Assembly: GCA_013285705.1 (NCBI GenBank) | Contig: JABDHA010000007.1 | Location: forward strand, 1-64,000 | DNA: 64,000 nucleotides | Source of the DNA: Acidobacteriota bacterium | GTDB lineage: Bacteria > Acidobacteriota > Terriglobia > Terriglobales > Acidobacteriaceae | Reading direction: 5' to 3' | Shown here: positions 33,359-41,152 of the stretch, one piece after another | Layout: each line of letters starts with the position of its first letter | Position numbering within the stretch: the stretch's first letter is position 1 | The notes under the pieces: model-generated | Seen by the model: only the letters and a program-made list of their open reading frames with translations | The model's database searches: none | What the model was told of the DNA's origin: nothing | Program-made: the position numbers and the translations under genes

Positions 33359-34635
33359 TGTGTCATACCTGTAAGGCGCCTTTGCCAGCGCGGTGACTCA
33401 ACTGAATACCTCAACCCTTCCACGACGTGGAAGCGTAGGCGAACAAAAATAAAGTTGGCCTGTGCGCGGTATTGCATGAGACGCGATAACAAGCCCTTAT
33501 TCGTTTTTCCGTGCGTGATTTTCGGTGGCAGGTGTGCTGGGAATATAAGACCGCGCAAATGCCCTCTGTTGCTTTTCTGTTGAGCATGGAGTTGTTGTCT
33601 CAGAAGCAAATACAATTTGCTGCCGGGAAATTCGCTCATCACTGCGCGACAGCCATAGGTTTCAACCCAGAGACGTATCGCGGACGGCAGCCGGTTCATC
33701 GACCAATCGGTCAACTCGAAAGGTGCAAACTCGCCAAACAAGTGTGTCGTAAGCAACGTGACTGCGCCGATGGCAACATCCGCCAGCGGCTCATCGTCGG
33801 CAAGAGATTTGACTTCGCGCCAGAATGCTTTGTCGCTGTACCTCGCTGACACATGCCGCCAATATTCCAGAACCCAGGACGCGCGGGTGTATTCGCCGCA
33901 GATATGTTTGAAGAGATGAAGCGCCTGCTGCATGAAGAGATCCGCGGGAGACAGAGAACACAATGTTTCTCCTCGAATGGTGCGCATACGGGCACGTGTG
34001 AGCTGATCCTGTTGTCTGTTGCCTGTGCCATCGTGCTGCGTGGGAAGCAAATGCACTTCAAGCGAGCGGTAGGGGCGCACTTTATAGATGTCTGCGATAT
34101 CCGGCAGGCCGGATGTCCCCGCTTTCAACTCCCATGTCATCCCGCTGATCGCAAATAGCGAATATTCGAAATCCTGAAGCACTTGCAGCGTGTCTGCGGC
34201 ATCCTTTTCTGCAACGAGAAAATCCAGATCCCACTGGGTACGAAGCGTGCTGTCCGGAACCGAATCGGGGGTAAGCGTGGCTCCCTTCAACAACGCAAAC
34301 TGGATGCCTTTTTGCTGCAGCGCGTGATTGATGGCCACGGCTTCTTCAAAAAGCGCGTTTGTGCGGTCGCGATTGCTGCGCAGATTTTCTTGCAGCCGCA
34401 TTAGAACAGGCTCCGGCAACAGATGCTGCAGCTTCAGCGTCGCAAGCCTGTCTAAAAGGTAAAGAGCGATGCCACTGGCATCGAGCCAGAACTGTATTTT
34501 CTGCCAGTCGCTCGCTGAGAATTCTCGCAAACGAGCAGCAACTTCACGAGCCGGTTCGCAGAAAGACGCGACTACGGTCTCCTTCAATCGCAGCGTGCGA
34601 TTCGACATTCGTGTATCTGTCTGGTGAATACTCAT
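33355..34635 (-). CDS. Nucleotidyltransferase family protein (NTP_transf_5-like)
   Basis: A protein of about 426 residues resembling the nucleotidyltransferase family found in exopolysaccharide and some lasso-peptide loci. The core has the RTNALFEEAVAINHALQQKG helix, FALLKGATL, then TQWDLDFLVAEKDAADTLQVL, which supplies the acidic metal-binding residues (D-x-D in WDLDFLV). A helical C-terminal region follows. It probably transfers a nucleotidyl or phosphate group to a small molecule, glycan or peptide. It is the first gene of the exopolysaccharide operon. The start is unsure: ATG 34635 is used; 34608 and 34686 are in frame, and none has a clear ribosome binding site. Confidence 0.75.
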   Translation of the reverse strand: MSIHQTDTRMSNRTLRLKETVVASFCEPAREVAARLREFSASDWQKIQFWLDASGIALYLLDRLATLKLQHLLPEPVLMRLQENLRSNRDRTNALFEEAVAINHALQQKGIQFALLKGATLTPDSVPDSTLRTQWDLDFLVAEKDAADTLQVLQDFEYSLFAISGMTWELKAGTSGLPDIADIYKVRPYRSLEVHLLPTQHDGTGNRQQDQLTRARMRTIRGETLCSLSPADLFMQQALHLFKHICGEYTRASWVLEYWRHVSARYSDKAFWREVKSLADDEPLADVAIGAVTLLTTHLFGEFAPFELTDWSMNRLPSAIRLWVETYGCRAVMSEFPGSKLYLLLRQQLHAQQKSNRGHLRGLIFPAHLPPKITHGKTNKGLLSRLMQYRAQANFIFVRLRFHVVEGLRYSVESPRWQRRLTGMTQ

Positions 34636-34798
34636 GCTTGACTCAGTGGCTGTACTTTTCCAGTTCGCCCAGGTTGCAGTCGGCATATCACTGCAAATTG
34701 CTGGAGGCGAGTGGCGCGGTGGAAAGGGAATTGTTCTGCCCCTTCCCACCTGCGAATATCGAGTGCTTGGCGCTTGTCATAATTGAACGGTGCACGGA

Positions 34799-35164
34799 CT
34801 ACTCAACCACGTGGACGGTAAACGCCATCTTGCCGTGGCCAGTACCGCAAAATACGGAGCAATGACCTACAAAGTCACCCGTTTTATCCGGTGTCAAAGT
34901 AACGTCAGACGTTCCACCTTTATTGACCTTCAGATCGAGATTCAACTCGCGGATGCGTATGCCGTGCGCTACATCTGCGCTCTTCAGAACGAAGTCCACA
35001 GGCACACCTTTTTTTAGTGTTATTTCTGCGGGTTCAAACTCGAACCGTTTGGCGGTAACCTCAACGCGCTGTGGCGCGGCCTGTGCGGCGGCAGAACCAC
35101 CAATAAACTTCATGCCGAACAGAATGCAGGCCAAAGTCACGAGCAGCATGTACCTCTTTTGCAT
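34799..35164 (-). CDS. Free-standing CuA-type cupredoxin domain protein
   Basis: A 121-residue exported protein. The signal peptide (about 1-28) ends at GSAAAQA. The mature domain resembles the soluble part of cytochrome oxidase subunit II and has the whole set of CuA ligands: H67 and, in HCSVFCGTGHGKM, C102, C106, H110 and M113. It should hold a binuclear copper site and pass electrons in the periplasm. No other oxidase subunit is nearby. ATG 35164 is set by AGGAGA just upstream; the longer frame to 35377 would cover the promoter array. The exopolysaccharide operon follows 163 bases downstream in the same direction. Confidence 0.85.
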   Translation of the reverse strand: MQKRYMLLVTLACILFGMKFIGGSAAAQAAPQRVEVTAKRFEFEPAEITLKKGVPVDFVLKSADVAHGIRIRELNLDLKVNKGGTSDVTLTPDKTGDFVGHCSVFCGTGHGKMAFTVHVVE

Positions 35165-35309
35165 AAACTCTCCTGAGCGTGTAATTGCGTTCATTGCCGG
35201 GTGCGGGCGATTCAGAATCTGGATGCATCTTCCAGATGAACTAGCGCCCAGATAGGAAATGCAGTAATACCTGCAACCATCTTTACGGTAACGAGCCTTA
35301 GCAGGTGGC

Positions 35310-35348
35310 GTGTCATACATGTGTAAGTGAATTGTCATGATGTTGTCG
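35310..35348 (-). promoter_or_regulatory. TGACA-box array directed at the CuA gene
   Basis: Read on the minus strand the boxes are CGACAA (35348-35343), TGACAA (35337-35332), TTACAC (35326-35321) and TGACAC (35315-35310), all in exact 11-bp register and ending in the same TGACAC as the plus-strand arrays at 19043 and 35487. It lies about 145 bases upstream of the CuA start. No good -10 hexamer is seen at the 18-base distance; TAAGGC starts 15 bases on. It shares the 359-base gap 35165-35523 with the opposite array and no other gene. Confidence 0.6.
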
Positions 35349-35453
35349 TATGTAAAGTGAGGCTCACAGTGTGCCATCTCGAGCTCTTCTTAAGGACAGA
35401 AGTGACCATGATCTATATAGGTCAAGCGCCTTTGGTCCGGCGAAAATGTGATG

Positions 35454-35509
35454 TGACAATTCGCTGACAATAAGAAGACGAGTGACTGACACCCGGCGAC
35501 GAGTATGAC
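35454..35509 (+). promoter_or_regulatory. TGACA-box array and -10 element upstream of the porin/cytochrome unit
   Basis: TGACAA (35454), TGACAA (35465), the degenerate AGACGA (35476) and TGACAC (35487) are 11 bases apart. A -10-like TATGAC starts at 35504, 17 bases after the start of the last box, and the porin gene starts at 35524, which gives a short leader. With the opposite array at 35310-35348 it makes a divergent, doubly regulated control region. Confidence 0.7.
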
Positions 35510-35523
35510 GTTAGGGTGATGAC

Positions 35524-36579
35524 ATGTGGCGCTTACTAAATCTCAACGCGTATCCGCACAGACGCATCCTCGTGGCAGTTACCCTCCTGATGAGCTCGCT
35601 GTTGATCACGCCGCATGTTGCGGCGCAAGACACCCCTCTTATATCCGGGGGTGTTGGATTCTTCACGAGTACGAACGGAGGGAACACAACCTACGTTCCA
35701 ACTATCTCGCCAGTACTGGTCGCTCCGCTGGGGCAGCATCTGTTGGTGGAAAGCCGTGCTAATCTCATTGAACTTTTTTTTCCGAAGCCCCCAGGGCAGT
35801 CCGGCTATACCAGCGAGCCCTTTCTTTCGCTGGCGTATCTGCAGCTAGACTATCTGGCTACTTCGCATCTCACAGTAGTAGGTGGCGAGTTTCTCACTCC
35901 GTTCGGCACTTACAATGAGCGGCTCACTCCTATCTGGATCAGTAACTTTCAAGACGCGCCGTTAATTACGAGTCTGGGCACTGGCACCGGTTCCAGTGTA
36001 GGCGGAATGCTACGTGGTTCTGCAATCTCTACTCCCAAGTTCTCCATCGACTACGCAGCATACTTCTCCACAGAAAGTACGAATATGCAGTTCAATGCAG
36101 AGCGTTCGACGGGCGGCAGAGTATCGATCTATCTTCCCGAGAAGCGGCTTGAACTTGGAACTTCTTATGGTCGTCTGCTCCAAGGCACGCAGCAGAACTA
36201 TTTTGGTGCGCACGCGTGGTGGGAGCCCGCAAATACTGGGTTCAAGCTTCGTTCAGAGTATGCACACGGTGCTCATTCACAGGGGTACTGGGTAGAGACC
36301 GACTATCGGCTCTCTCGCTTCGGTGGAGATCAAAGTCTGATCGGTCGATTGGAGCCGGTTTTCCGCTGGCAGCAGACCTTCCGTAACAGCCCCGACCCTA
36401 CAGACGGTCTTCCCGCTGCTGATACGCAGCGAACTGATTTTGGCCTGGACTATCACCTGCCGCACGAGGTGAGAATCAATACCAGCTACGCGCGCCAGTT
36501 CTCTTCAACAGGGAATCACAATGTTTGGGAAACCGGCATCGTCTATCGTTTTCTTTTCCCGACATGGAAGGGGAAATAA
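35524..36579 (+). CDS. Outer-membrane porin-like protein
   Basis: A 351-residue protein with a signal peptide (about 1-35, ending PHVAAQ). The rest is a chain of amphipathic beta strands with aromatic girdles (FLSLAYLQLDYLAT, FSIDYAAYFST, LELGTSYGRLLQG, ETGIVYRFLF), as in outer-membrane barrels. There is no TonB box or plug. It is expressed from the array at 35454, and the following cytochrome gene begins within its stop codon (TAATG). Together with the CuA protein on the other strand this repeats the porin-plus-copper-protein pairing seen at 21455-23742. The transported compound is unknown. Confidence 0.78.
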   Translation: MWRLLNLNAYPHRRILVAVTLLMSSLLITPHVAAQDTPLISGGVGFFTSTNGGNTTYVPTISPVLVAPLGQHLLVESRANLIELFFPKPPGQSGYTSEPFLSLAYLQLDYLATSHLTVVGGEFLTPFGTYNERLTPIWISNFQDAPLITSLGTGTGSSVGGMLRGSAISTPKFSIDYAAYFSTESTNMQFNAERSTGGRVSIYLPEKRLELGTSYGRLLQGTQQNYFGAHAWWEPANTGFKLRSEYAHGAHSQGYWVETDYRLSRFGGDQSLIGRLEPVFRWQQTFRNSPDPTDGLPAADTQRTDFGLDYHLPHEVRINTSYARQFSSTGNHNVWETGIVYRFLFPTWKGK

Positions 36580-36887
36580 TGAATCATTGGAAAGTGTTAG
36601 CATCAGGATTACTCTGGATGACCATCCTGCCGTCATTCGCGCAAACTTCCAGCACTCCGTCCACACCTGCTACCAGCAACATGAGGCAAAACAAAAGTGC
36701 CTCCAAGCAGGCTGTTCATCAAAGCGACGATGGGCAACGGGTGTTCGACCAGAACTGCTCGCGCTGCCACAATGCACCGCAAGGTTTTTCTCCGCATATT
36801 TCGGGCACCATCGTCCGGCATATGCGGGTGCGCGCATCGCTCAGCAAAGAGGATGAGCAGGCGCTTCTACGCTTCCTGAATCCGTAA
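36579..36887 (+). CDS. Small exported c-type cytochrome
   Basis: A 102-residue protein with a signal peptide (about 1-21, ILPSFAQ), a Ser/Thr/Pro linker and one haem-binding motif C60-S-R-C63-H64 (NCSRCH). M82 or M13-type Met residues could complete haem coordination, M82 being the better placed. The domain is short for cytochrome c (about 50 residues around the haem). ATG 36579 overlaps the porin's stop (TAATG), so they are translated together. It probably carries electrons in the periplasm, possibly exchanging them with the CuA protein encoded opposite, which is inferred. Confidence 0.83.
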   Translation: MNHWKVLASGLLWMTILPSFAQTSSTPSTPATSNMRQNKSASKQAVHQSDDGQRVFDQNCSRCHNAPQGFSPHISGTIVRHMRVRASLSKEDEQALLRFLNP

Positions 36888-36980
36888 AAAGAGCGCTCCG
36901 CCGAGCTTGATAACGTTTTGCGCTCGTATGGCGTGCTTGTTCAAACCCAAATTGCTGGACATCGTCGTATACAAAAACTT

Positions 36981-38060
36981 ATGTCGAACGGTCAGTATCA
37001 GTGTGAAGATGACATTCAGTTTTATCCTCTAAGTGTGACATTAGATATTGATCGGCATATTGACGAAAGCGACGACACCGCGCTGCTCGAGAGAATATGT
37101 GCGGCTTATATTAAGGCGGCGGATAGGGAGAGGGCGGTACGAAGCGGATACGGAGCCACGCCCTGGTGGCAGAAAATACAGCAGCGTCAACTATCTGCCG
37201 TACGGCATGCGCTTGCAGCCCGAGACATAAAGAGGCTGCAGGCGATGTATCGAAATTTCTTTCACGATCCTTGCAGCACCGGTCTGATACCACGGCCCGC
37301 GGATAAAACTGCATCGCATTTTGGTGGTGCGACCAGCGACATGTATCGACGCTTTATTCTGAGCGAGACTCGCTATCGTATCGACTATTGGCGTTCGCAG
37401 ACAGAAGGCCGGTTCTCGATCTCTGCGTTGCAGGGGCCGGCCGTCGGTAATCCCTTTGGTGCAATGATGGAAGGGACCCTCGTGCCGGTAAGAGCAGAAT
37501 TCCAGCACTACTGCGCGCAGCGTATCCTCGACCTAATCACATCGCACAATGCAGTCGTCGTGGAGGTTGGTGGCGGCTTCGGCGGTATGGCCTACTACTT
37601 GCTTCGGGACTGTCCGAAGATTACATACATTGATTTCGACGTGCCTGAAAGTCTGGCGCTGACGGCCTACTATTTATCGAAATCCATGCCACAGCTCAAT
37701 GTGCTGCTTTACGGGGAAGAGGAACTGACGCAGAGTGCGATCTCAGGCTATGACATCATTCTGATGCCGTCTTGGGAGCTCAGCAAGCTGCCCAAGAGCA
37801 GCATAGACATCACATTCAGTTCTCACGCGCTCTCCGATCTCATTTCCGCAGCCCAGGCCGAATATTTGCATGGGATCGAACGAGCTACTAGTAACTGGCT
37901 CCTCTATATCGGCGCTGAAGATGCCTGTGAATCACTGCGTGCCTCTATTGATGAGAACTATCCTTCGTTTGGCTTCATGGAACGTCGCCCATCAGCGTGG
38001 AATCACCTTCGTGCCCCTAAGGCGATCGAAGTAGAGTTCCTTCACCGCGTGCAAAAATAG
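36981..38060 (+). CDS. Putative sugar O-methyltransferase
   Basis: A protein of about 359 residues matching the polysaccharide-locus sugar O-methyltransferases. The SAM loop is VVVEVGGGFGGMAYYLLRD, followed by YIDFDVPESLALTAYYLSKS and the FSSHALSDLISA segment. The N-terminal 120 residues are family-typical. It would methylate a hydroxyl of a sugar in the glycan, in the cytoplasm. ATG 36981 is used; TTG 36918 is in frame and adds 21 residues. Neither has a strong ribosome binding site. It follows the cytochrome gene on the same strand and may share the array-driven transcript. It converges on the sulfotransferase gene. Confidence 0.78.
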   Translation: MSNGQYQCEDDIQFYPLSVTLDIDRHIDESDDTALLERICAAYIKAADRERAVRSGYGATPWWQKIQQRQLSAVRHALAARDIKRLQAMYRNFFHDPCSTGLIPRPADKTASHFGGATSDMYRRFILSETRYRIDYWRSQTEGRFSISALQGPAVGNPFGAMMEGTLVPVRAEFQHYCAQRILDLITSHNAVVVEVGGGFGGMAYYLLRDCPKITYIDFDVPESLALTAYYLSKSMPQLNVLLYGEEELTQSAISGYDIILMPSWELSKLPKSSIDITFSSHALSDLISAAQAEYLHGIERATSNWLLYIGAEDACESLRASIDENYPSFGFMERRPSAWNHLRAPKAIEVEFLHRVQK

Positions 38061-38063
38061 GTT

Positions 38064-39002
38064 CTATCGGAGCCAGGAAGAGAGATCTCGTTGGATGAGA
38101 TCCTGTAAGCGCAAAATATCTTCGCGGTAGTATGCAACGAGCACGGCACGGTCTTCCGGGCAAAGAGTTGGCAAAGCGTACGGCTGCTCTTCCTTGAGAG
38201 ACTTTGGGTTTATCTCTTCAGCGAGACTTTTTTCCATGGTTAACCTGAACGGTTGATGCAGACTATCAACCCGCGGAAGGTGCGGCTTCGATGGAACCTC
38301 AACATCAGGCGGCGCAAAACGATTGTCTACACCCAGGAACGAGAGCAAGCCGTTAAACCATTGCGAATAATTCGTTTGCGTATCTTCATATAAAGAGATG
38401 CTGAGCTGACACATTGGAAAATGCTTAAGGTAGCGCTCCACCTGCTGCGCATATTCACCCAATGCGAGAAACGGATGAAAGGGGGATATCTTAGAGTCCC
38501 GTCCATGTGCGTTTTTCATCGCGATCTCGGCATGTCTGCGAAATGAGTGGTCAACTGTACCATCGGAGAAACTCTTAAGGTATTGATGAAAGGCCCGTTC
38601 CGAAGGGTCCATCAATACGATGATGATCCGTGCATGAGGAAGCATTTCCGCAATGGAAGGTGCTGCTGTCTCTGACCAGAGATAACACACACTCGCCTCA
38701 CCGATGGCTTTCTCGTGCTCTGCCCTTGCAAAGAGATTTTCGTAATCCGATAAATCAGAGACGATGCCGCCAAAACGCTTGGTCTCTGCGCCTGCGTCAA
38801 GATATCGGCGAAGGCTCGCGGCAGCAAGCTCAACCTGCTGTTGCAGAGATGGATGAAAGTTATGGATACGGATCTCAGTCGAAAAGTAGCATGGTTCCTT
38901 GAGCGGACTCATGTAAATCTCGGGATGTCTGTCGAACTGGTAGTAAAGCAGATCCGTTCCGGCCTTTGGCGCACCGACAATAAAGAAATTTGGAAGAGGC
39001 AT
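38064..39002 (-). CDS. PAPS-dependent sulfotransferase
   Basis: A 312-residue sulfotransferase. The 5'-phosphosulfate-binding loop lies at the N terminus (FFIVGAPKAGTDLLYYQFDRHPE read in two parts, FFIVGAPKAGT and then LLYYQFDRHPE), and the 3'-phosphate-binding segment is IIIVLMDPSERAFHQYLKSF. The C-terminal part (FLGVDNRFAPPDVE) is also typical. It would move sulfate from PAPS to a hydroxyl of the glycan or lipid. I chose ATG 39002 because AGGTGAG lies just upstream and the loop follows at once. Longer frames to 39086 or 39356 lack this and run through operator arrays. Confidence 0.85.
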   Translation of the reverse strand: MPLPNFFIVGAPKAGTDLLYYQFDRHPEIYMSPLKEPCYFSTEIRIHNFHPSLQQQVELAAASLRRYLDAGAETKRFGGIVSDLSDYENLFARAEHEKAIGEASVCYLWSETAAPSIAEMLPHARIIIVLMDPSERAFHQYLKSFSDGTVDHSFRRHAEIAMKNAHGRDSKISPFHPFLALGEYAQQVERYLKHFPMCQLSISLYEDTQTNYSQWFNGLLSFLGVDNRFAPPDVEVPSKPHLPRVDSLHQPFRLTMEKSLAEEINPKSLKEEQPYALPTLCPEDRAVLVAYYREDILRLQDLIQRDLSSWLR

Positions 39003-39109
39003 CGGTCTCACCTTGTGCGCGATATCAGGATCTCTAAGCCTCTGAATCGATAGCATCCATGAATGTTCGAGGCGTATTGATTCCATGGTATCGGCCGAGG
39101 TCCGATCAG

Positions 39110-39137
39110 TTGTCTTTATTTTGTAAGTAATTTGTAC
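39110..39137 (-). promoter_or_regulatory. Weak TGACA-like array upstream of the sulfotransferase gene
   Basis: On the plus strand TTGTCT (39110), TTGTAA (39121) and TTGTAC (39132) are 11 bases apart. Read towards the sulfotransferase gene they are GTACAA, TTACAA and AGACAA, degenerate versions of the box. The site mirrors the opposite array at 39215-39242, as the two arrays do at 35310 and 35454. The A+T-rich sequence makes chance more likely here, and no -10 was seen at the usual distance. Confidence 0.35.
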
Positions 39138-39214
39138 CCGTTTTTCCGTTGGCTTTGGCACAGCTCTCTGAATTGCACTCTCCGATCGCCGCTCTTTTTG
39201 GTTTTTCCGGTAAA

Positions 39215-39260
39215 TGACAAAGGAGAGACAAATCGGTGACAAACGCGATGCGCCTATTTC
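39215..39260 (+). promoter_or_regulatory. TGACA-box array and -10 element upstream of the HPr-kinase-like gene
   Basis: TGACAA (39215), AGACAA (39226) and TGACAA (39237) stand in exact 11-bp register. TATTTC begins at 39255, eighteen bases after the start of the last box, the same distance and nearly the same sequence as TATTTT at 8200. The gene begins at 39318. The gap 39003-39317 holds only this and the weaker opposite array. Confidence 0.7.
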
Positions 39261-39317
39261 CGTATGCTTGCAATAGCTTACGGAAAATTGAATTGGTGAC
39301 GGTGCGCGATCGAGTAA

Positions 39318-40352
39318 ATGTCTATCGCATGGGTGACAATGCTTAGTATTGAACAAATTCAGGCTGCCTGCAGTCGATCGGAGCCGGTCATACTCGGTGA
39401 TCCTCTATCCAGGCTTACAGAGCTTCCACTTCAAGCAACGTATTATCCATTTGGATTTCCTGTAGAAATAGCTACAAACTCGGAGGATATTCTCCGTACC
39501 GCGGAAAATAGTTGGAAAGGCTTTCATAAGCTTTTTGACACGCAACCGATCCAGCTCAGGATTGCCATAACAGAAGGGCGTTCCTCTACGTGCCCTCCCG
39601 CACCGCTTTGCAAGGTACAAAGAAATCTTCTTTCGAACATCGCCGATAGTGAGAACTTCGCAGTGTGCGATATAGCTCAAAGCCTCAGCTTTTTGTCGCT
39701 TACGAAAGCAGTAGTGGCGCATGACACCTACCTGCGCTTTTACTTTCTTGAAGCAGCTGTTCTTTGTCATCTTGCTACTCGCTATACAACTCCCATCCAT
39801 TCCGCTTGCGTGGAACTGAATGGAAGCGGAATTCTGATCTGTGGAGACTCCGGGGCAGGTAAATCCACGCTTTCTTATGCCTGTGCGCAGGCCGGGTGGA
39901 CATACATCACCGACGATGCAAGTTTCTTAATCAATGGCTGCGAAGATCGCCTGGTTGTTGGAAACTGTAACCAGGCCCGCTTCCGTCCGTCCTCTGCAAT
40001 GTTTTTCCCAGAGCTTGCAGGGCACGAGGTCACCCAGAGAGCCGAAGACGGTAAGCCGTCGATCGAGCTAAGTACCGCTCCTTTCGAGCACATCGCCAGA
40101 TCGCATACCGCACATGTCGAGCACATTATCTTTCTTAACAGGCGCGAGCCCAGGTGCCAGGAGCTGGTACCTTTTTCACGAGAAGTTGCCAGATACTTCA
40201 TGCGCCAGCCACTGTACAGCACGCCGGAGATGATGGAGATACAGACTGCAGCGATCGAGAGACTTCTTGAAGCAAATGTGCTGGAGCTTCGGTATCATGA
40301 TCTTGAGTGGGGAGTCGAACGGCTTACCCGTCTGATCATCGAAGGTCGATAG
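39318..40352 (+). CDS. HPr kinase-like (HprK-related) protein
   Basis: A 344-residue protein. The C-terminal half is an HprK-type kinase domain: H161 in TPIHSACVEL, the phosphate-binding loop ICGDSGAGKST (about 174-184), and the acidic pair D199/D200 in TYITDDASF. The N-terminal 150 residues are unrelated to the receiver domain of true HPr kinase. No HPr or PTS gene is nearby, so it is not the metabolic regulator. Relatives in exopolysaccharide and lasso-peptide loci act on other targets. Here it could phosphorylate the glycan, a lipid or a peptide. The start may be 39318 or 39339. It has its own TGACA-box promoter. Confidence 0.83.
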   Translation: MSIAWVTMLSIEQIQAACSRSEPVILGDPLSRLTELPLQATYYPFGFPVEIATNSEDILRTAENSWKGFHKLFDTQPIQLRIAITEGRSSTCPPAPLCKVQRNLLSNIADSENFAVCDIAQSLSFLSLTKAVVAHDTYLRFYFLEAAVLCHLATRYTTPIHSACVELNGSGILICGDSGAGKSTLSYACAQAGWTYITDDASFLINGCEDRLVVGNCNQARFRPSSAMFFPELAGHEVTQRAEDGKPSIELSTAPFEHIARSHTAHVEHIIFLNRREPRCQELVPFSREVARYFMRQPLYSTPEMMEIQTAAIERLLEANVLELRYHDLEWGVERLTRLIIEGR

Positions 40353-40632
40353 GCACGCCTGCTCCATCTGGGCCGCGACTATTAAATTGTTTGCAACTGG
40401 CTGATGCAGAAATGCCTCCAGACTCTGCCGATGTCGAAAATACCGGGTTTAAAGGTAATAGCAACATTTGATGATCGCTCGTCGGAATGTGTAGGAAAAT
40501 TCTCCAGCTATCCTTTATTCTGATTACGTCATCGAAAAAACAGACGGAGCAGTATCGCGATTGTGCTATTGCTTAGACCTAGGTTTCAATATAGGTTTCC
40601 CCAGGAACGTGAAATTTTCATCCACAAGACGA

Positions 40633-41004
40633 ATGGCTCTCCTGAAGCTCCCATTTGCGTTGATATTTATGGGGCTAGCCCTCGTTGTATTCAGTTGGGG
40701 CCTTCAATACAAACTTTCTCTTTATGATCCGCCGCAAGCCAGCTCTCACTTGATGCCCCAGGCAAAACTCCTGTCCCAGAATGAGCGGGCTACAACAACA
40801 AATAGCCCACTCATCGCAAAGACTCCCGTTAAAATATGCTGCGCAGCACTGTTGGGCGCGTTTCTCTTTTTCTTCGGGCTATTTGATTCCTTAAGCGCTC
40901 TAGCTTTGAGTCAAAAGGCGCGAGAGATGGATCGACCTTGGTGTCTCCATTTTTTCGCGAGTTTGAACCCATTTTTCTTTCGCCCCCCTCCCATTCCTGC
41001 GTAA
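40633..41004 (+). CDS. Small two-helix membrane protein of unknown function
   Basis: A 123-residue protein with two predicted membrane helices (LPFALIFMGLALVVFSWGLQY near the start and ICCAALLGAFLFFFGLFDSL in the middle), joined by about 45 polar residues that would face the periplasm. The C-terminal tail ends in a Pro-rich stretch. ATG 40633 matches the onset of the first helix; the frame is open to 40561 without a good start. No ribosome binding site is obvious and I do not recognise the family. The 280 bases between the HPr-kinase-like gene and this start show no further gene. A chance frame is possible, but the helices argue against it. Confidence 0.5.
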   Translation: MALLKLPFALIFMGLALVVFSWGLQYKLSLYDPPQASSHLMPQAKLLSQNERATTTNSPLIAKTPVKICCAALLGAFLFFFGLFDSLSALALSQKAREMDRPWCLHFFASLNPFFFRPPPIPA

Positions 41005-41152
41005 AATTTATCTCCTTTCTTCAAAAAACATAATTTTTCTGGTCAGGCTTCAGCATAGGTTCGTGAGGCACCTCCTCCATATATAGGTGCTGCCTCGCCA
41101 TGCAAGCTGTTGCCGGCCAGTCTTCTATGAAGAACAAGGTGTATTCAGGATT

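Noticed and set aside
34774-34779. A TTGTCA upstream of the exopolysaccharide operon as a further box.
   Set aside because: It is single; no partner exists at 11 bases on either side.
39003-39356. The upstream extension of the sulfotransferase frame as coding sequence.
   Set aside because: It lacks conservation, runs through two operator arrays, and a well-placed ribosome binding site stands just before ATG 39002.
33355-40352. A lasso-peptide cluster, because of the HprK-like kinase, nucleotidyltransferase and sulfotransferase.
   Set aside because: No asparagine-synthetase-like cyclase, transglutaminase-like protease, recognition element or precursor was found; Wza, Wzz and Wzy point to a glycan.
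40383-40456. Short peptides between the HPr-kinase-like gene and the next gene, one ending NTGFKGNSNI, as a possible RiPP precursor sharing TGFK with the 52-codon gene at 2296.
   Set aside because: There is no ribosome binding site or good start, and four shared residues are within chance.
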